From the NCBI RefSeq assembly GCF_003568665.1, contig NZ_QXMH01000001.1, positions 1,240,001-1,304,000 of the forward strand: a stretch of DNA of 64,000 nucleotides, read 5' to 3'. Of the stretch, positions 1 through 8,669 are shown piece by piece; position 1 is the stretch's first letter, and each line of letters starts with the position of its first letter. The notes below the pieces were generated by a model. It saw only the letters and a list, made by a program, of their open reading frames with translations, did not search any database and had not been told where the DNA came from. This stretch comes from Chitinophaga alhagiae. GTDB lineage: Bacteria > Bacteroidota > Bacteroidia > Chitinophagales > Chitinophagaceae. The position numbers were made by a program, and so were the translations under genes.

Positions 1-1041
1 CTGTAACGTGATCTTCACGTCTGACTTGTTGCCGTATGCGTCCGTTACACGCAGGGTAACCGGGTGCGGTTGTTTGTCAGAAAGGTCTATGGTGCCGTCT
101 CCTATCATTTCCTTGTAAATGCCCAGCTGGTTGCCCGGCAGCGCAAACAACAGTTGCACATAGGGGCCGCCCCCTTTTTTCATTTTATAGTCTATATGGG
201 CATTGAGATAACGGGTTTCGTCATAACCGATATTGTCCAGCTGGAAGCCGCAGTCTACCTCCCCGTCCTGTATCAGCATGGCCTCGTAAATGCCGTTGGG
301 GTTGGGGGAATTGCTTTGCCTGTCAAGCGCGGAAATACCCAGCCCCACCTTGTCTGTGGGCACGCTTACCACCGGGCGGGTGGCTGCGTAGCCTGCGGCC
401 GTTCTTTTCACCGGCACTACAACCGGCGTTTGTTCATAAAAACTGCGGTTGCGGTCATACACCACTATGCGGGATATTTCCGGGGCACGCGTGTCAGGTA
501 TATTGAAGCCGAACAGCATGGGGTTCAGCGGCTTTTCAGATTGCGTGTTTCGTATCTCGAAATGCAGGTGCGGCCCCGCGGAGCCGCCGGTATTGCCGCT
601 CCAGGCTACAAATTCGCCTTTTTTGACCGGGAACAGGCCTTCCGGTATGGTGAGGTCTGCCGCCCAGCTTTCCTGCTCGTACTGCTTGCGGGTCACATAT
701 TCATCCAGCAGCGGGTAGAACCGGTTGAGGTGGGCATACACCGTCGTATAGCCATTAGGGTGAGTGATGTACAGCACGTTGCCGAAACCGAGGTGCGAAA
801 CGCCTACCCGGCTTACATACCCTTCCGCGGCGGCATGTACCGGCAGGTTCTCCCGTTGCTGGGTCTTGAGGTCGAGCCCGGAATGGAAGTGATTGGGGCG
901 CAATTCCCCAAAGTTGCCGGCCAGTTCAATAGGCACGTTCAGCGGGTTCCTGAAATATCCTTTTGGGTATTGTTGTTCCGGCAAAGCCTGCCCCAACACC
1001 AGCTGGGGCATCAATAGCAACCAAACGAGCTGTCTTTTCAT
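1..1041 (-). CDS. M23 family metallopeptidase, 3' end outside window
   Basis: Secreted zinc peptidase of the LytM/M23 family, expected to cut peptidoglycan cross-links in the periplasm. The start codon is at 1041 and is followed by a short signal peptide (positively charged MKRQ, then a hydrophobic stretch ending near residue 18). The LytM zinc motifs are visible: His53-x-x-x-Asp57 in NHFHSGLDL, His104 in YAHL, and His158-x-His160 in GPHLHFEIR. About 347 codons are visible and the reading frame runs off the left edge, so the C-terminal part is missing here. After the M23 core (roughly residues 45-170) the protein continues into a beta-rich extension, as is common for long Bacteroidota M23 proteins. 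It is divergently transcribed from the DUF4332 gene. Family assignment is secure; the exact substrate is not known. Confidence 0.9.
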   Translation of the reverse strand, partial: MKRQLVWLLLMPQLVLGQALPEQQYPKGYFRNPLNVPIELAGNFGELRPNHFHSGLDLKTQQRENLPVHAAAEGYVSRVGVSHLGFGNVLYITHPNGYTTVYAHLNRFYPLLDEYVTRKQYEQESWAADLTIPEGLFPVKKGEFVAWSGNTGGSAGPHLHFEIRNTQSEKPLNPMLFGFNIPDTRAPEISRIVVYDRNRSFYEQTPVVVPVKRTAAGYAATRPVVSVPTDKVGLGISALDRQSNSPNPNGIYEAMLIQDGEVDCGFQLDNIGYDETRYLNAHIDYKMKKGGGPYVQLLFALPGNQLGIYKEMIGDGTIDLSDKQPHPVTLRVTDAYGNKSDVKITLQ

Positions 1042-1162
1042 CCTGTAAAAGTAATTGATATGCTGTGAAGGTTTAAAATTACGATGAAACACAATCATTT
1101 AACATATTTTTCAGCTAAAGGTGAAGGAGTTTCCTTAATTTCCGATCACCAAAACAACAGTT

Positions 1163-1570
1163 ATGAGCTACCCGATTCACGAAATCCAGGGCATTGGTCC
1201 TAATTATGCCAGCAAGCTGATAGGCATCGGTATTGATACCGTGGCCAAGCTGCTGGAAGACGGCAATACACGTACCGGCAGGCAGCGCCTGGCAGAATCT
1301 ACCGGCATTCCCGAAAGCCTGCTGCTGAAGTGGGTGAACCATGCGGACCTGATGCGCATCAACGGGGTGGGAGACCAGTTTGCGGAGCTGCTGGAAGCGG
1401 CCGGTGTGGATACTGTAAAGGAATTGCGCAACCGCGTTCCGGAAAACCTGCATGCCAAGGTAACGGAGCTGAACGCCCTGAAGAACCTGAGCGGCAGGGT
1501 ACCTTCCCTTGCGGAAATTACAGGAATGATCAGCCAGGCCAAGGACCTGGAGCCGGCTATTTCCTATTAA
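1163..1570 (+). CDS. DUF4332 helix-hairpin-helix protein
   Basis: A 135-residue soluble protein built from two helix-hairpin-helix-like units, one around residues 5-25 (IQGIGPNYASKL) and one around 65-85 (INGVGDQFAELL). This is the pattern of DUF4332, a family related to the HhH elements of DNA-binding and ribosomal proteins. Its function is not established; nucleic acid or protein binding is an inference from the fold. The start ATG at 1163 follows an A-rich leader. The gene stands alone and is followed by a strong terminator hairpin at 1638-1674. Confidence 0.85.
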   Translation: MSYPIHEIQGIGPNYASKLIGIGIDTVAKLLEDGNTRTGRQRLAESTGIPESLLLKWVNHADLMRINGVGDQFAELLEAAGVDTVKELRNRVPENLHAKVTELNALKNLSGRVPSLAEITGMISQAKDLEPAISY

Positions 1571-1637
1571 ATAACAAAGGCATCTTAACGCTGATATCAA
1601 CCTACAACTGTTTATTGCATTACAGAAGCCTTATGAG

Positions 1638-1674
1638 CGGCCTGTGCCTTCCTGGGCACGGGCCGTGTTTTTTC
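1638..1674 (+). terminator. Rho-independent terminator after DUF4332 gene
   Basis: Inverted repeat CGGCCTGTGCC / GGCACGGGCCG (one T-G pair) with a 6-base loop, followed by GTG and a run of six T. It lies 68 bases after the stop codon of the DUF4332 gene and before gldA. Confidence 0.85.
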
Positions 1675-1713
1675 TGTTTTTTCGTCTTACTTTAGTCTCC
1701 GCAAAAACTATCC

Positions 1714-2616
1714 ATGTCTATCATCGTATCGCAGATCACCAAGCTGTACGGCCAGCAAAAAGCAGTGGACGGCATCTCTTTTGAGCTGCAGAAAGGCGGT
1801 ATTGCAGGCTTTTTGGGGCCTAATGGCGCCGGCAAATCTACCACCATGAAGATCATCACCGGTTACCTGCCTCCCAGCGAGGGCCAGGCCAGCGTGTGCG
1901 GGTTTGACGTGGCCAAACACCCCATGGAGGTACGGCGGCGGGTAGGGTATTTGCCGGAAGCCAACCCGCTGTACCCGGATATGTACGTGAGGGAGTTCCT
2001 GGAATTTATGGCCGGCATGCACCGCCTGGGGCGGCAAACCGGTCCCCGCATCCGGGAAATGATAGGCCTCACCGGGCTGGGGCCGGAACAGCACAAAAAG
2101 ATCGGCGCCCTTTCCAAAGGGTACAAACAGCGTGTGGGCCTGGCCCAGGCGCTGCTGCACAACCCGGAGGTACTGATCCTGGACGAGCCCACTTCCGGCC
2201 TTGACCCCAACCAGCTGGCAGAAATAAGGGCCCTTATCAAAAGCCTGGGGGAAGATAAAACCGTGATGCTCTCCACCCATATCATGCAGGAAGTAGAGGC
2301 CATGTGCAGCCGGGTGATCATCATCAACAAGGGCCGGATCATAGCGGACGATGCCATCAGCGCCCTACAGCAGGGCGGCGGGGCTTACATCCAGGTCCAG
2401 TTCAGCGAGGAGGTGCCCGCCGGGGAACTGGAACAGCTGCCGGGAGTAACCCGCGCCGTGGCGGCGGAAGGGCATGTTTGGCGGTTATATACGGGCGAAC
2501 CGGAAACCGTACGGAAAAACCTGCTTCAATTCTCTTTGAATAATAACCGGAACATCCTTTCTTTGCACAGCAATTCGCAGTCGCTCGAAGCGGTGTTCAG
2601 GGAGCTGACAAACTAG
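1714..2616 (+). CDS. gldA: ABC transporter ATP-binding protein, GldA type
   Basis: ATPase subunit of an ABC exporter. At 300 residues it matches GldA, the ATPase that in flavobacteria works with membrane subunits GldF and GldG in gliding motility. Visible motifs are Walker A GPNGAGKST (residues 35-43), a signature region LSKGYKQRVGL near 133, Walker B VLILDEP near 152-158, and a switch histidine in LSTHIMQEVEA. The YLPEANPLYPDMYV Q-loop region and the divergent C-terminal 80 residues also fit GldA. No gldF or gldG lies in the window, so the partner permease must be elsewhere. Another drug or lipid ABC ATPase is the alternative. The next gene is eno, 75 bases downstream. Confidence 0.8.
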   Translation: MSIIVSQITKLYGQQKAVDGISFELQKGGIAGFLGPNGAGKSTTMKIITGYLPPSEGQASVCGFDVAKHPMEVRRRVGYLPEANPLYPDMYVREFLEFMAGMHRLGRQTGPRIREMIGLTGLGPEQHKKIGALSKGYKQRVGLAQALLHNPEVLILDEPTSGLDPNQLAEIRALIKSLGEDKTVMLSTHIMQEVEAMCSRVIIINKGRIIADDAISALQQGGGAYIQVQFSEEVPAGELEQLPGVTRAVAAEGHVWRLYTGEPETVRKNLLQFSLNNNRNILSLHSNSQSLEAVFRELTN

Positions 2617-2679
2617 TGGTACACGCAGCCGGAGAGGCGCCGGCGGCTGAAAATTCACTTTTTCTAGATTTAACAATAA

Positions 2680-3981
<1,302 letters not shown>

Positions 3982-4020
3982 TCACCACGCAACTTTTAGT
4001 GGTCAATCAATACAACATTT

Positions 4021-4053
4021 TCCGGGTGCCGGCCTGCCGGTACCCGGATCTTT
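4021..4053 (+). terminator. Terminator hairpin after eno
   Basis: Inverted repeat TCCGGGTGCCGG / CCGGTACCCGGA (12 pairs including one G-T) with a 4-base CCTG loop, followed by TCTTTA. The stem is very strong but the T-run is short, so read-through into the ftsB/divIC-like gene 13 bases further on is plausible. Confidence 0.7.
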
Positions 4054-4065
4054 AAAACGCAGGGC

Positions 4066-4380
4066 ATGGAAACGAAGAAGCGCTTTACTCTCCCCTCTTA
4101 CCTCCGCAACAAATACATTGTATGCGGCGCCCTCTTCCTTGCCTGGCTGGTATTTTTGGACCGCCATAACTCATTCTCCCAATATCAGCTCTACTCCGAG
4201 GTAAACCAGCTGGAGGCCCAGAAGGCCTTTTACCGGCAAGAGATAGACCGCGCCCGGCAAGACCAGTTTGAACTGCTTTCCAGCCCCGAAAAGCTCGAAA
4301 AATTTGCCCGGGAGCAATACCGCATGAAAAAAGACGATGAAGACCTCTTTATTGTACCCCTTCCTTCCCCCAATAAATAA
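4066..4380 (+). CDS. FtsB/DivIC-like septum formation initiator
   Basis: Small bitopic division protein of the FtsB/DivIC (septum formation initiator) family, which joins FtsL and FtsQ in the divisome. The 104-residue product has a short basic cytoplasmic tail, one membrane segment at about residues 17-33 (VCGALFLAWLVFLD), and then a coiled-coil stretch of about 35 residues (EVNQLEAQKAFYRQEI onward). It ends in the conserved region EKLEKFAREQYRMKKDDED. Location directly after eno matches the eno-ftsB order found in other bacteria. The start ATG at 4066 gives the expected short cytoplasmic tail. Confidence 0.88.
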   Translation: METKKRFTLPSYLRNKYIVCGALFLAWLVFLDRHNSFSQYQLYSEVNQLEAQKAFYRQEIDRARQDQFELLSSPEKLEKFAREQYRMKKDDEDLFIVPLPSPNK

Positions 4381-4534
4381 ACAACTGGTTCTCAACCCGC
4401 TATAAGTCCATGCAAATTGTTAAAAAATTGCATTTTCCAAAAAATTGACTTAAATTAACAATACTATCCCGTCATTCGTCGTTATTTAAGTGTTATATCT
4501 ACATAAATTCCGTTTAAACGAACAAATCAATCGC

Positions 4535-4738
4535 ATGAGCAATTTTACACTCCCCTATTCAACTCCTAACTGTGCTGTAACTGACCCTCAAGGGAAAACT
4601 ATGCAAGAGAAACAGGAAATGACGCGTGAAGAGCTGCAAACATTGCAAATATTGGACACGCTGCAGTACGCCCCCCGTACCAGCACCCTGGTAGCCATTT
4701 TTGAGCATGCAGGGAATGTTCAGGAGGAACAGCGTTAG
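4535..4738 (+). CDS. Small hypothetical protein, 67 aa
   Basis: A short open frame of 67 codons that ends 18 bases before nth and runs in the same direction. The product has no signal peptide or membrane segment. Its C-terminal half (MTREELQTLQILDTL, residues 29-43) looks helical and amphipathic. I do not recognise a family. ATG at 4535 is chosen over the upstream alternative at 4490 because the upstream 15 codons look like leader sequence; a later start at 4601 is possible. It could be a real small gene or the leader of nth. Confidence 0.45.
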   Translation: MSNFTLPYSTPNCAVTDPQGKTMQEKQEMTREELQTLQILDTLQYAPRTSTLVAIFEHAGNVQEEQR

Positions 4739-4756
4739 TTTTACTATTTTGCAGGC

Positions 4757-5407
4757 ATGACGAAAAAAGAACGGTTCCAGTTTGTAATCGACTATTTTGA
4801 GCACCATGCCCCCAATGCAGAAACAGAACTTATCTACGATAATCCGTACCAGTTGCTGGTGGCCGTAATATTGTCCGCCCAATGTACGGACAAGCGGGTG
4901 AACATGACCACGCCCGCCATTTTTGCACGCTACCCGAACGTAGAAGCCCTGAGCCACGCCACCTTCGACGAGCTCTTTCCCCTGATCAAAAGCATCAGTT
5001 ACCCCAACAATAAAACCAGGCACCTGATCGGCATGGCCAACATGGTGATGGAAGACTTTCATGGAGAAATTCCCGCTACGGTGCCAGAACTGGTAAAGCT
5101 GCCGGGCGTGGGCCGCAAAACGGCCAACGTAATTACCAGCGTGGTATACCAGCAACCCAACATGGCGGTAGATACGCACGTTTTCAGGGTATCCGCCCGG
5201 CTGGGGCTGACCACCAACGCCAAAACGCCTTTGCAAACGGAGCAGCAACTGCTCAAATACATCCCGGAAGAAAAAGTGCATGTGGCCCATCACTGGCTCA
5301 TACTCCATGGCCGCTATATCTGCGTGGCGCGCAATCCCAAATGCGGCGAGTGCGGGCTGCGGCCGGTTTGCAAATATTACCGCACGCTGGTAAAACCCGG
5401 CGCGTAA
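4757..5407 (+). CDS. nth: Endonuclease III
   Basis: DNA glycosylase/AP lyase that removes oxidised pyrimidines in base excision repair. The 216 residues cover the full family length. The helix-hairpin-helix LPGVGRKTANVI carries the catalytic lysine, followed by the catalytic aspartate in VDTHVFRVSARLGL. The C-terminal iron-sulfur loop has the spacing Cys-x6-Cys-x2-Cys-x5-Cys (CVARNPKCGECGLRPVC), so a [4Fe-4S] cluster is expected. The start ATG at 4757 gives the usual short N terminus. Confidence 0.97.
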   Translation: MTKKERFQFVIDYFEHHAPNAETELIYDNPYQLLVAVILSAQCTDKRVNMTTPAIFARYPNVEALSHATFDELFPLIKSISYPNNKTRHLIGMANMVMEDFHGEIPATVPELVKLPGVGRKTANVITSVVYQQPNMAVDTHVFRVSARLGLTTNAKTPLQTEQQLLKYIPEEKVHVAHHWLILHGRYICVARNPKCGECGLRPVCKYYRTLVKPGA

Positions 5408-5482
5408 GCATTAAAAAATCAGTTGCTGACGGATGAAAGGATAAATTGTTTTCGCTATCTTGAAAACAAAACCCTTCGCCAC

Positions 5483-6664
5483 GTGAACAATAGCATAAGA
5501 CTTCAATTATCCTTCATGATGTTCCTCGAATACTTCATTTGGGGAGCATGGTACGTTACCGTCAATACATACATGGTCACCAACCTGCAGGCCACCGGCC
5601 AGGAGGTAAGCTATGCGTACATGGCCCTGGCCATTGCCACCATGATCTCCCCGTTTATTGTGGGCATGATAGCAGACCGGTATTTTTCCGCGCAGAAAAT
5701 TATGGGCGTACTTCACCTGGCCGGCGCCGCGGCCTTGCTGCTGGCCTCTCTCACCAGCAATACATACCTGTTCATCGGCATTGTGCTGGTGTACTCGCTA
5801 CTGTATATGCCCACCATTGCCCTGAGCAACAGCGTGGCCTTCAGCCAGATGGCCGATCCCGGCAAACAGTTCCCCGGCGTTCGTACATTCGGCACTGTGG
5901 GGTGGATCGTTGCCGGCCTGCTCATCGGCTACCTGGCCATTGAAAAAACCGCCAACATCTTTTACATTGCCGCAGGCGCCTCCGCGCTACTGGGCCTCTT
6001 CTGCTTCTCATTGCCGGACGTACCGCCAAAAGGAAAGGGAGATTCAGCCGCACAGGTGCTGGGCACGGAGGCATTTGTACTGTTCAGGAACAGGTCTTAC
6101 GTGGTGTTCTTCATTTCCGCGGTGCTCATCTGCATTCCCCTCAGCTTCTACTACAGCTTTGCCAACCTCTACCTCAATGAGGCCGGTATGGAGAACGCGG
6201 CCGGCAAAATGATCTACGGGCAGATCTCCGAAGCGCTGTTCATACTCGCCATTCCCTTCCTGCTGCGCCGCATCGGCGTAAAAAAGATGCTGCTGGTGGG
6301 CATGGGGGCATGGGTATTGCGCTACATCTGTTTTGCCTACGGGGACATTGGCGCCAACCTGTGGATGCTGTATACCGGCATCATCCTGCACGGCATCTGC
6401 TACGACTTTTTCTTCGTAACAGGATATATGTATACCGAAAACAGGGCCGGCGAAAAGATCAAAAGCGCCGCGCAGGGCCTTTTTACTTTTGCCACTTACG
6501 GCCTTGGCATGGTAATAGGCACCCTGTTCTCCGGCATGGTGGCGGATTATTACATACTGAACGGCACGCGCCAGTGGCAAAGCATCTGGATGGTGCCCGT
6601 ATATATAGCCGCAGCGGTAATGATCTACTTTATGCTGGCATTCAGAGATAAAAAACCAGTCTGA
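5483..6664 (+). CDS. MFS permease, nucleoside:H+ symporter (NupG) type
   Basis: Twelve-helix inner-membrane transporter resembling the NupG/XapB nucleoside:proton symporters of the major facilitator superfamily. The N terminus reads RLQLSFMMFLEYFIWGAWYVT, typical of this group, with the motif PFIVGMIADRYFSAQKIMG in the first cytoplasmic loop region. I place the start at GTG 5483, which gives 393 residues and puts the conserved RLQLSFMMFLE segment at the N terminus; an in-frame start at 5423 would add an unlikely 20-residue extension. A Gfo/Idh/MocA oxidoreductase follows 23 bases later, and this pairing often marks sugar or nucleoside breakdown. The substrate is an inference. Confidence 0.82.
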   Translation: MNNSIRLQLSFMMFLEYFIWGAWYVTVNTYMVTNLQATGQEVSYAYMALAIATMISPFIVGMIADRYFSAQKIMGVLHLAGAAALLLASLTSNTYLFIGIVLVYSLLYMPTIALSNSVAFSQMADPGKQFPGVRTFGTVGWIVAGLLIGYLAIEKTANIFYIAAGASALLGLFCFSLPDVPPKGKGDSAAQVLGTEAFVLFRNRSYVVFFISAVLICIPLSFYYSFANLYLNEAGMENAAGKMIYGQISEALFILAIPFLLRRIGVKKMLLVGMGAWVLRYICFAYGDIGANLWMLYTGIILHGICYDFFFVTGYMYTENRAGEKIKSAAQGLFTFATYGLGMVIGTLFSGMVADYYILNGTRQWQSIWMVPVYIAAAVMIYFMLAFRDKKPV

Positions 6665-6687
6665 AACTTATAAAACACAAATTGACT

Positions 6688-7878
6688 ATGGCAAAAATTG
6701 CAATGCTGGGTTCCGGGTTCATTGGGCGGTTCTATGCAGATTCTTTACAGGGACAGCGCAGCCGGGACAAAATAGTAAGCATCTATTCACGCCGCGAGGA
6801 AAGCGCTAAAAAGTTTGCGGCAGACTATAATTGCGCGCACTGGACTACCAGCATGGAGGAAGCCATTAACCACCCTGACGTGGACATGGTTTGCATTTCC
6901 CTCCCCAACAACCTGCACGAAGCCGCTGTGCTGGCCTGCTGCAAGGCTAAAAAAGCCGTAATGTGCACCAAACCGCTGGGCAGGAACGCGGAAGAAGCCA
7001 AACGTATGCTGGACGCGGTAGAAAAAGCCGGCATTTTTAACGGTTACCTGGAAGACCTGGTGTATACGCCCAAATTCCTGAAAGCGCTGGCCAGCGTAAA
7101 AAGCGGCGCCCTGGGCCGTATTCTCTGGGCTAAATCGCGCGAGACGCACCCTGGCCCCCACAGCGAATGGTTCTGGGACAAAGAACAGGCCGGCGGCGGT
7201 TGTATACTTGACCTGGGCTGCCATTGCGTGGAAATTTCCCGCAGCTTCATCGGCAAAGACATTAAACCCATAGAGGTGATGTGCTGGGCAGACACGCAGG
7301 TGAAACCCATTGACGCGGAAGACCATGCCATTGGCCTGGTGAAATATGAGAACGGCGCCATCGGGCAGTTTGAAGTGAGCTGGACCTTCAGGGGCGGCCT
7401 GGACCTCCGGGACGAGGTAATGGGCTCCGAAGGCACCATCTGGCTCAACAGCTTCCTGCGTACCGGTTTTGATATGTTCACCACCGGCAAGGGGGCGGAT
7501 TACGTGGCGGAAAAAGCAGAAAGCAATACCGGCTGGCTGTTTCCCGTAGGAGACGAGCTGAACGAACTGGGTTACAACCATATGTTTGCCGATATGTTCA
7601 ACGCCGTAGAAGCCGGCAAAGCGCCACAGGAAACCTTTTACGACGGTTATGTGGTGAACGCCGTTCTGGACGCAGCTTACAGATCTGCCAAATCCAAACT
7701 GTGGGAACCTGTAAAACTGGAAGTGTGGCGCGGGAAAGAAGGCGCAGACAAGGAAAAATCGCTGACCAGCTATAACGAACAGTTTTATCTTATCAAAGAT
7801 GAAGTGACCCACTTCGGCAGCCGCAAGCTGATACTGAAAGACAAGAAAACAGGGCAGATCGTTGAGCAGGTAATATAA
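6688..7878 (+). CDS. Gfo/Idh/MocA family oxidoreductase
   Basis: NAD(P)-dependent oxidoreductase, 396 residues from ATG 6688. The Rossmann motif GSGFIGRFYADSL is at the N terminus, followed by the family's CTKPLGRNAEEAKRM element around residue 95 (the usual EKP replaced by TKP) and a GGGCILDLGCHCVEISRSF segment near 170, typical of the C-terminal alpha/beta domain. Members oxidise or isomerise sugars and cyclitols. An ATG six bases earlier (6682) is also possible. It lies just behind the NupG-like permease, probably in the same transcript, suggesting import and oxidation of one substrate. The substrate cannot be read from sequence. Confidence 0.88.
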   Translation: MAKIAMLGSGFIGRFYADSLQGQRSRDKIVSIYSRREESAKKFAADYNCAHWTTSMEEAINHPDVDMVCISLPNNLHEAAVLACCKAKKAVMCTKPLGRNAEEAKRMLDAVEKAGIFNGYLEDLVYTPKFLKALASVKSGALGRILWAKSRETHPGPHSEWFWDKEQAGGGCILDLGCHCVEISRSFIGKDIKPIEVMCWADTQVKPIDAEDHAIGLVKYENGAIGQFEVSWTFRGGLDLRDEVMGSEGTIWLNSFLRTGFDMFTTGKGADYVAEKAESNTGWLFPVGDELNELGYNHMFADMFNAVEAGKAPQETFYDGYVVNAVLDAAYRSAKSKLWEPVKLEVWRGKEGADKEKSLTSYNEQFYLIKDEVTHFGSRKLILKDKKTGQIVEQVI

Positions 7879-7901
7879 AACGGCAAGATACCGGTCTATA
7901 C

Positions 7902-7940
7902 AGCGGGCACGTCAGCAGATGATGCCCGCTTTTATTTTTT
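7902..7940 (+). terminator. Terminator after the oxidoreductase gene
   Basis: Stem AGCGGGCA / TGCCCGCT with a 13-base loop and a T-rich tail (TTTTATTTTTT). The tail overlaps the stop codon of the convergent DUF6134 gene, so the two genes share this short boundary. Confidence 0.8.
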
Positions 7941-8552
7941 CTCCAGCAGCCGGAAAACGGCGCGGCCCAGGGAATGGTTCACCTCTACCTGCGCCAGGCG
8001 GCCCTTTGAGTAGGTGTAAAAATTCTGCCGGCCTTCGGGCAGGCCCAGGGCGTAGCGGCCGTCTGCCAGGCGTTTGATGGGCAAAAAGCGGCCCAGGGTT
8101 TCCGAGTATACTTCCTTTACTTCTTTCGGTTCCGTAAAGTACAGGTCACTTACGCAAAAGATGATCTGGGGAACAGGAAAGGGCGCACGCACGCCTTTCC
8201 GGGTCACATTGTAGCCCCTGTCTGCTTTTTCCGTGAGCGTTTCCCGGTTATCGTCATTGGGGCGGGCCTGTATGCGGGTAACCCGGGCGCGGTGCAGTAC
8301 ATTATGCTGGTACACTACCTCAATATCCGTTTCCATCCGCGAAAGCAGTTTAGATTGCACACGGCTGCGGATGGTGATGCGCCGGGAAGCGCCGGCGGGC
8401 TCCTGCTTTACGTCAAGCAGGCCTACGGCGTTATTGCCAAACAGTATCTCGAAAGTATGGGATTGCCCGGCGGCCTCCGTGGCGGCAAGGAAAGGGAGTA
8501 TCAGTATAAACAATATCCTTTTCAGTTGGTATGGCTTTCGGGTTATATGCAT
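7932..8552 (-). CDS. DUF6134 family secreted protein
   Basis: A 206-residue exported protein whose sequence fits DUF6134, a Bacteroidota family without known function that resembles the DUF3108 beta-barrel-like proteins. ATG at 8552 is chosen because it gives a normal signal peptide (MHITRKPYQLKRI followed by LFILILPFLAATEAAG, cut near residue 33). The mature part is beta-rich and includes EILFGNNAVGLLDVKQE and the C-terminal YSKGRLAQVEVNHSLG. It lies downstream of korA on the same strand, separated by a gap that holds a 10-bp inverted repeat. No catalytic residues are evident. Confidence 0.72.
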   Translation of the reverse strand: MHITRKPYQLKRILFILILPFLAATEAAGQSHTFEILFGNNAVGLLDVKQEPAGASRRITIRSRVQSKLLSRMETDIEVVYQHNVLHRARVTRIQARPNDDNRETLTEKADRGYNVTRKGVRAPFPVPQIIFCVSDLYFTEPKEVKEVYSETLGRFLPIKRLADGRYALGLPEGRQNFYTYSKGRLAQVEVNHSLGRAVFRLLEKK

Positions 8553-8597
8553 GATGTATGATGCATCGGCAGCTGTTACGTATAGCAATATACGAAA

Positions 8598-8651
8598 ATC
8601 CGTAACGAAACGCGATGTATGCTTTCCTATTCAACGCGCCCCGTTACGGAT
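8598..8651 (-). repeat. 10-bp inverted repeat downstream of korA
   Basis: Perfect arms ATCCGTAACG and CGTTACGGAT are separated by 34 bases. Inside the loop, GCGCG and CGCG stretches can extend the pairing on the minus strand. The minus-strand 3' arm is followed by TTTTCG. It lies 19 bases past the korA stop and 45 bases before the DUF6134 start, so it may be a terminator, an mRNA 3' end stabiliser or an operator. Confidence 0.5.
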
Positions 8652-8669
8652 AAATTGCGATAACCGGTA

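Noticed and set aside
64-1017. Plus-strand open frame over the M23 gene
   Set aside because: The minus strand encodes a signal peptide and the HxxxD and HLH zinc motifs; the plus-strand product has no recognisable features.
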